This document shows, one piece after another, positions 5,145-7,767 of a stretch of 7,767 bases of DNA (positions within the stretch are counted from its first letter, which is position 1; every line of letters starts with the position of its first letter). The notes under the pieces were generated by a model that worked only from the letters and a program-made list of their open reading frames with translations, did not search any database and was not told the origin of the DNA. The stretch lies in NCBI GenBank assembly GCA_044348345.1, contig JBIKSZ010000181.1, positions 1 through 7,767 on the forward strand. Reading direction: 5' to 3'. The position numbers were made by a program, and so were the translations under genes. This DNA is from Falsiroseomonas sp044348345. Lineage in GTDB: Bacteria > Pseudomonadota > Alphaproteobacteria > Acetobacterales > Acetobacteraceae.

Positions 5145-5206
5145 TCACCGCCCGGCATCAGCGGGCGCCGGGCGCGGGCACGTCAGCCGCGGATCACAGC
5201 CGATGA
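5141..5206 (+). CDS. possible 21-codon coupling mini-ORF between ftsX and the YdcF gene
   Basis: An ATG at 5141 overlaps the ftsX stop as ATGA, and its own TGA (5204-5206) overlaps the YdcF-gene ATG at 5203, again as ATGA. The reading frame therefore exactly spans the only gap in the operon. The 21-residue product begins MITARHQRAP and ends AADHSR; it is hydrophilic, with no motif, signal or membrane segment. Neither its start nor the following start has a good Shine-Dalgarno, as expected where translation is handed on by termination-reinitiation. It may be a translated coupling leader with an unimportant product, or coincidence. Confidence 0.35.
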   Translation: MITARHQRAPGAGTSAADHSR

Positions 5207-5826
5207 GGTGGCTGCGCATCGGGCTGGGCGTGGCGCTGGCCGGCGCCACGGCGCTCGGCCTTGGTTTCCTGTGGTTCCTATCGGCCGCACAGGCGGAGGC
5301 AGACCCCTCGGCCGCGGCGCGGCGGACGGATGCCATCGTCGTGCTGACCGGCGGGCAGGACCGGGTGGAGACAGCGCTCAGCCTGCTGGAACAGGGCGCG
5401 GCGCCGCGCCTGCTGGTGTCTGGGGCAGCGGCGCGGCTGACGCTGGCGGAACTCGCCCGCGCGCATGGGCGCGATCCGGCGCGGCTGGCGGGGCGCGTGA
5501 CGCTCGGCAAAGCCGCGGCAACCACGGCGGGCAATGCCGCCGAGACCGCGGCCTGGGCAGCGGCACTGGCCGAGGGCGGGACGCCGATCGGCTCGATCCG
5601 CGTGGTGACGGCGGGCTATCACATGCCGCGCGCGCTGCTCGAACTCGGCCGCGCGCTGCCGGGGGTGGAGTTGCTGGCCCATCCCGTCGCCCCGTCGGGG
5701 CTGCGCAGCGGGGAGGTGCCGCCAAGCCGCGCGGCCTTCCTGCTGGCCGGCGAATACGTGAAATTCAGTGTGGCGCTGGCGGGGCTTGCGGCCCTGATGC
5801 CGGCGCGGGAGTCCGCCCGTCGATGA
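5203..5826 (+). CDS. YdcF-family (DUF218) membrane-anchored protein
   Basis: Protein of 207 residues with an N-terminal hydrophobic anchor (about 5-28) and a DUF218/YdcF domain (about 43-195). Family landmarks are DAIVVLTGGQDRVETALSLL (43-62), PRLLVSG (68-74), TTAGNAAETAAWA (107-119) and RVVTAGYHMPRALLELG (133-149). The family includes ElyC and SanA, which act in envelope biogenesis, so an envelope role is likely; the substrate is unknown and the symbol is left empty. The expected topology places the domain on the periplasmic side. The start at 5203 is the ATG directly before the anchor; no purine-rich ribosome site precedes it, suggesting translational coupling. Its stop overlaps the acyltransferase start in an ATGA. 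Presence after ftsEX is a recurrent alphaproteobacterial arrangement. Confidence 0.88.
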   Translation: MRWLRIGLGVALAGATALGLGFLWFLSAAQAEADPSAAARRTDAIVVLTGGQDRVETALSLLEQGAAPRLLVSGAAARLTLAELARAHGRDPARLAGRVTLGKAAATTAGNAAETAAWAAALAEGGTPIGSIRVVTAGYHMPRALLELGRALPGVELLAHPVAPSGLRSGEVPPSRAAFLLAGEYVKFSVALAGLAALMPARESARR

Positions 5827-6554
5827 TTTTGCTTCGCGCCTTTCTGTTCAACGTCGCCTTCTTCGGGCTGACCGCGGTGGTGACGCTGGTCGGGCTGCCG
5901 CTGCTGGCGGCGCCACGGCAGGGCATCAGGGCGCTGGCGCGGTTCTGGGGGCGGGCGTCGGTCGCGCTGCTGCGGGTCATCGTCGGCGTCCGGGTGGAGC
6001 TGCGCGGCATGGAGCACATCCCGCCCGGGCCGGTGGTGATCGCCGCCAAGCATCAATCGGCCTTCGACACCTTCGTCTGGCTCGCGCTGCTGCCGGACAC
6101 CGCCTATGTCATGAAGAAGGAGCTGCTCTCCATCCCGCTCTACGGCTTGCACCTGCGCAAGGCGGGCATGATCCCCGTGGACCGCGAAGGCGGCGGGGCG
6201 GCGCTGCGGGCGATGCTGCGCAGCGCGCAGGCCGCGCTGGCGGAGGGCCGCCAGGTGGTGATCTTCCCCGAGGGCACGCGCACCGCCCCGGGTCAGCGCG
6301 TCCCCTACCAGCCCGGCGTGGTGGCCATCGCCGGGCTGGGCCTCGCGCCGGTCATCCCGGTGGCGACCGATAGCGGCCGGGTCTGGGCGCGGCGGGCCTT
6401 GCTGAAGCGACCCGGGGTGATCCGGATCTCCGTCCTCCCTCCCTTGCCGCCGGGCCTGCCACGGGCAAAGCTGCTTGAGGAGTTGGCGGCGGCGATCGAG
6501 ACCGAGACAGACCGCCTCTTCGGGGAGGAAACTGTGGATAAATCTGTGGGTTAA
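5823..6554 (+). CDS. plsC: 1-acyl-sn-glycerol-3-phosphate acyltransferase (PlsC/LPLAT family)
   Basis: Transfers an acyl chain to lysophosphatidic acid to give phosphatidic acid, the precursor of membrane phospholipids, at the inner membrane. The 243 residues, typical of PlsC, begin with a hydrophobic anchor (about 3-29). The HX4D catalytic motif is present as KHQSAFD (His77, Asp82), the glycerol-phosphate binding motif is GMIPVDR (115-121), and the third motif is FPEGTR (148-153), followed by the proline block LAPVIPV (184-190). The start overlaps the YdcF-gene stop as ATGA, so this is the last gene of the ftsEX operon. The 3' end encodes ETVDKSVG across a consensus DnaA box, suggesting that the DNA at the stop may serve a second purpose. 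Acyltransfer to another lysophospholipid or ornithine lipid is possible, as the family has several paralogues per genome. Confidence 0.93.
   Translation: MILLRAFLFNVAFFGLTAVVTLVGLPLLAAPRQGIRALARFWGRASVALLRVIVGVRVELRGMEHIPPGPVVIAAKHQSAFDTFVWLALLPDTAYVMKKELLSIPLYGLHLRKAGMIPVDREGGGAALRAMLRSAQAALAEGRQVVIFPEGTRTAPGQRVPYQPGVVAIAGLGLAPVIPVATDSGRVWARRALLKRPGVIRISVLPPLPPGLPRAKLLEELAAAIETETDRLFGEETVDKSVG
6533..6541 (-). promoter_or_regulatory. consensus DnaA box
   Basis: TGTGGATAA is the exact complement of the DnaA-box consensus TTATCCACA. It lies within the last codons of plsC. TGTGGGTTA follows 4 bp later (6545-6553) in the same orientation as a degenerate second box, and TGTGGATGG occurs at 6774-6782. 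One perfect 9-mer could arise by chance, so function depends on the cluster and the adjacent AT-rich patch. Confidence 0.5.
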
Positions 6555-6846
6555 CGGCTCGCTCGTTGGGGCAGCACGTGCCCGCAAGGTGTTACAAACA
6601 CTGATTTTCCGCTAAGATTTTGACTCACGCCAAGGCGGCTGTCCGCTCGGTGCGATGCCTGCTATATATCTGAAAAAACAACATTTTTTGTGGGCCGGCG
6701 TGCATGGTCCAGGGGTTTGCGCGCCTCCCCGCGGGATCGCCCGCCCGTCGGCCGGTGTATACCGCGCGGCTGCTGTGGATGGCTCCGCCTGTCAAGTGGC
6801 CTGTCAGCGGCTTGAAAGCTGGGGCAAGGCCCGGCTGCGCGACCGA
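6555..6846. other. convergent spacer with AT-rich patch and short repeats
   Basis: Both flanking genes end here, so no gene promoter is needed, yet it holds the most AT-rich DNA of the window (roughly 6586-6625 and 6655-6690). Contents in order: a weak hairpin GGGCA/TGCCC (6569-6583) without a T-tract; the dyad GTGTT-ACA-AACAC (6589-6601); GATTTT twice, 13 bp apart (6603 and 6616); TATATAT (6663-6669); A6-CAACA-T6 (6673-6689); a TGTGGATGG box (6774-6782); and GCCTGTCA twice, 12 bp apart (6787 and 6799). No strong intrinsic terminator, tRNA or convincing ORF is seen. A replication or DnaA-related role, a small RNA, or plain spacer are all possible. Confidence 0.65.
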
Positions 6847-7494
6847 TCAGGCAGGGCCGCCCGCGCCCGGCAGCAGCGCGGCGATGCGCTCGAGACCCGG
6901 GTCGCGGACGCCGAGCGCGCCCAGATGGCCGAGCGTGTTCAACAGGTAATCCCGGTTGGCCCCCATCTGGCCCACGCCTTCGGCGATCACCGCCGCGGCG
7001 CGTTCCGCCGGCAGGCGCGGTGCGTAGTTGCGGCTGGCGCGGTTGACCACATAGGTCACCGCCGGGACCGCCTCGCCCCCAGCCGAGGCCATCCCCGCCG
7101 GGTCCAACAGGCGCACCGGCACCAGGCGGCGATGATAGACCACCTCCGCCCCATCCGGCAGTTCGCGGTCATCCAGATAGCGCAGCACCTCGGCGGCGTG
7201 GCTGCCGGGCACGCGGAAGGCGACGCCATGGCAGGCGCCGCCGCGATCGAGCCCGAGCACAAGCCCTGGGCGTTCCGGCGTCCCCCGGTAGCGATGCGAC
7301 CACAGGCAGAAGCTGCGATGCCAGCCGCGCAGCAGCGCGCGGTGCTGCCCGGCATGGGCAAAGCCCGGGCGCCAGATCAGCGAGCCATAGGCGAAGACCC
7401 ACATCTGCCCGCAGGGCGCGAGCGGCGGATCGCCGGGCGCGGCAGCACCGGACCGGGCGGAAAGACGGGCGGATCGGCGGGGGGCGGGCTGCAC
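6847..7494 (-). CDS. ChaC-type gamma-glutamylcyclotransferase
   Basis: Likely cytosolic enzyme cleaving glutathione to 5-oxoproline and Cys-Gly. The 215-residue protein carries the substrate-binding motif YGSLIW (36-41) in WVFAYGSLIWRPGF, the LWSHRYRGTPERPGLVLGL block (64-82), the acid region YLDDRELPDG (106-115) with Glu111 at the expected catalytic position, and the C-terminal NRDYLLNTLGHLGALGV block (170-186) of ChaC proteins. The usual second motif LDYREK reads LDDREL here. Start choice is uncertain: GTG at 7494 gives a 30-residue leader whose end (DPPLAPCGQMWVF) resembles N-termini of longer ChaC proteins, whereas the ATG at 7404 starts exactly at MWVFAYGS. Neither has a strong ribosome site. 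The gene is divergent from the DUF2125 gene and convergent with plsC. Confidence 0.9.
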   Translation of the reverse strand: MQPAPRRSARLSARSGAAAPGDPPLAPCGQMWVFAYGSLIWRPGFAHAGQHRALLRGWHRSFCLWSHRYRGTPERPGLVLGLDRGGACHGVAFRVPGSHAAEVLRYLDDRELPDGAEVVYHRRLVPVRLLDPAGMASAGGEAVPAVTYVVNRASRNYAPRLPAERAAAVIAEGVGQMGANRDYLLNTLGHLGALGVRDPGLERIAALLPGAGGPA

Positions 7495-7526
7495 GGGCGG
7501 GTCATTGGGCTATAGGCTTGGCCCGG
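7495..7526. promoter_or_regulatory. very short divergent promoter region (ChaC / DUF2125)
   Basis: Only 32 bp separate the GTG start of the ChaC gene from the DUF2125 start. The only AT-rich element is CTATAG (7510-7515), readable as a -10-like TATAGG towards DUF2125 and TATAGC towards ChaC. Neither direction has a clear -35. If used towards DUF2125, transcription would begin within a few bases of its ATG, giving a leaderless or near-leaderless mRNA, consistent with the lack of a Shine-Dalgarno. Confidence 0.3.
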
Positions 7527-7767
7527 ATGGACAGGAAGCCCCCTTCGCGTCGCGCGCGGCGCCTCGCGCTGATCGCGGCGGCGGCGCTGATCGCCCTCGT
7601 GGCCGGCCATGCGCTGCTCTGGCGCGCCATGGCCGAACAGGTGGAAGCCGGCTGGCAGAACTGGGTGCAGCTGCGCCGTGCGCATGGCTGGCAGGTGGAG
7701 CACGCCCCGCCCGTGCGGGGCGGCTGGCCGCTGGCCGCAACGCTCAGCGTGGACCGGCTGCGGCTGG
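7527..7767 (+). CDS. DUF2125 domain protein, N-terminal part (cut by window end)
   Basis: The 80 codons present open with a basic N-terminus (MDRKPPSRRARR), a single hydrophobic segment (about 12-32) acting as membrane anchor or uncleaved signal, then the recognisable start of DUF2125: an LLWRAMAEQVEAGWQNWV helix (30-47) and GWQVEHAPPVRGGWPLAATL (54-73). DUF2125 proteins are alphaproteobacterial envelope proteins of about 330-500 residues with unknown function, exposed to the periplasm. The ATG at 7527 is the first in frame and sits directly before the basic signal region; only GGCCCGG precedes it, which is not a clear ribosome site. The frame stays open to the end of the window. Family assignment rests on the N-terminal pattern alone. 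Confidence 0.82.
   Translation, partial: MDRKPPSRRARRLALIAAAALIALVAGHALLWRAMAEQVEAGWQNWVQLRRAHGWQVEHAPPVRGGWPLAATLSVDRLRL

Noticed and set aside
6569..6583. Intrinsic terminator of the ftsEX-plsC operon
   Set aside because: The stem is only 5 bp and is followed by GCAAGG, with no T-tract.
6620..6669. Plus-strand sigma-70 promoter (TTGACT with TATATAT) for a small RNA
   Set aside because: The boxes are about 37 bp apart, far from 17 bp, and neither has a partner at the right distance.

Overview
The window is very GC-rich DNA with the codon use, gene families and gene order of an alphaproteobacterium. The block zinc-ribbon protein / ftsE-ftsX / YdcF / lysophospholipid acyltransferase / ChaC / DUF2125 is a conserved envelope and cell-division neighbourhood in Rhodospirillales, and protein style suggests an Acetobacteraceae (Roseomonas-like) chromosome. 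That placement is inference from recognised families, not from a search.

Layout. (1) 1-2264, all minus strand: a wecB-type UDP-GlcNAc 2-epimerase cut by the window start, a LysR-type regulator, and a DUF2076 protein followed by a clear intrinsic terminator (1520-1551). (2) 2265-2556: a gene-free spacer holding a chain of hairpins and one copy of a GC-rich repeat whose second copy lies just upstream of the LysR gene. (3) 2557-3463, minus strand: a small CoA-binding protein behind a membrane-anchored MJ0042-type zinc-ribbon protein, probably one operon. (4) 3464-3553: divergent promoter region with an imperfect dyad. (5) 3554-6554, plus strand: a tight operon ftsE, ftsX, a possible 21-codon mini-ORF, a YdcF-family protein and a PlsC-type acyltransferase, with stop/start overlaps at nearly every junction. 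(6) 6555-6846: a convergent spacer with an unusually AT-rich patch, a consensus DnaA box at its left edge and several short repeats. (7) 6847-7494, minus: ChaC-type gamma-glutamylcyclotransferase. (8) 7527-end, plus: start of a DUF2125 protein.

The plus-strand operon works on the envelope. FtsE (ATPase) and FtsX (membrane subunit) form the divisome complex that controls peptidoglycan hydrolysis, the YdcF-family protein is a membrane-anchored DUF218 protein of a family linked to envelope carbohydrate metabolism, and PlsC makes phosphatidic acid for phospholipids. wecB supplies UDP-ManNAc for surface polysaccharide but lies in a separate transcription unit.

No new defence, mobile or biosynthetic system is visible. 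The observations most worth a second look are non-coding: the paired repeat elements with covarying hairpins, one of which supplies the LysR gene's Shine-Dalgarno; the DnaA-box/AT-rich spacer after plsC; and the mini-ORF that exactly bridges ftsX and the YdcF gene.
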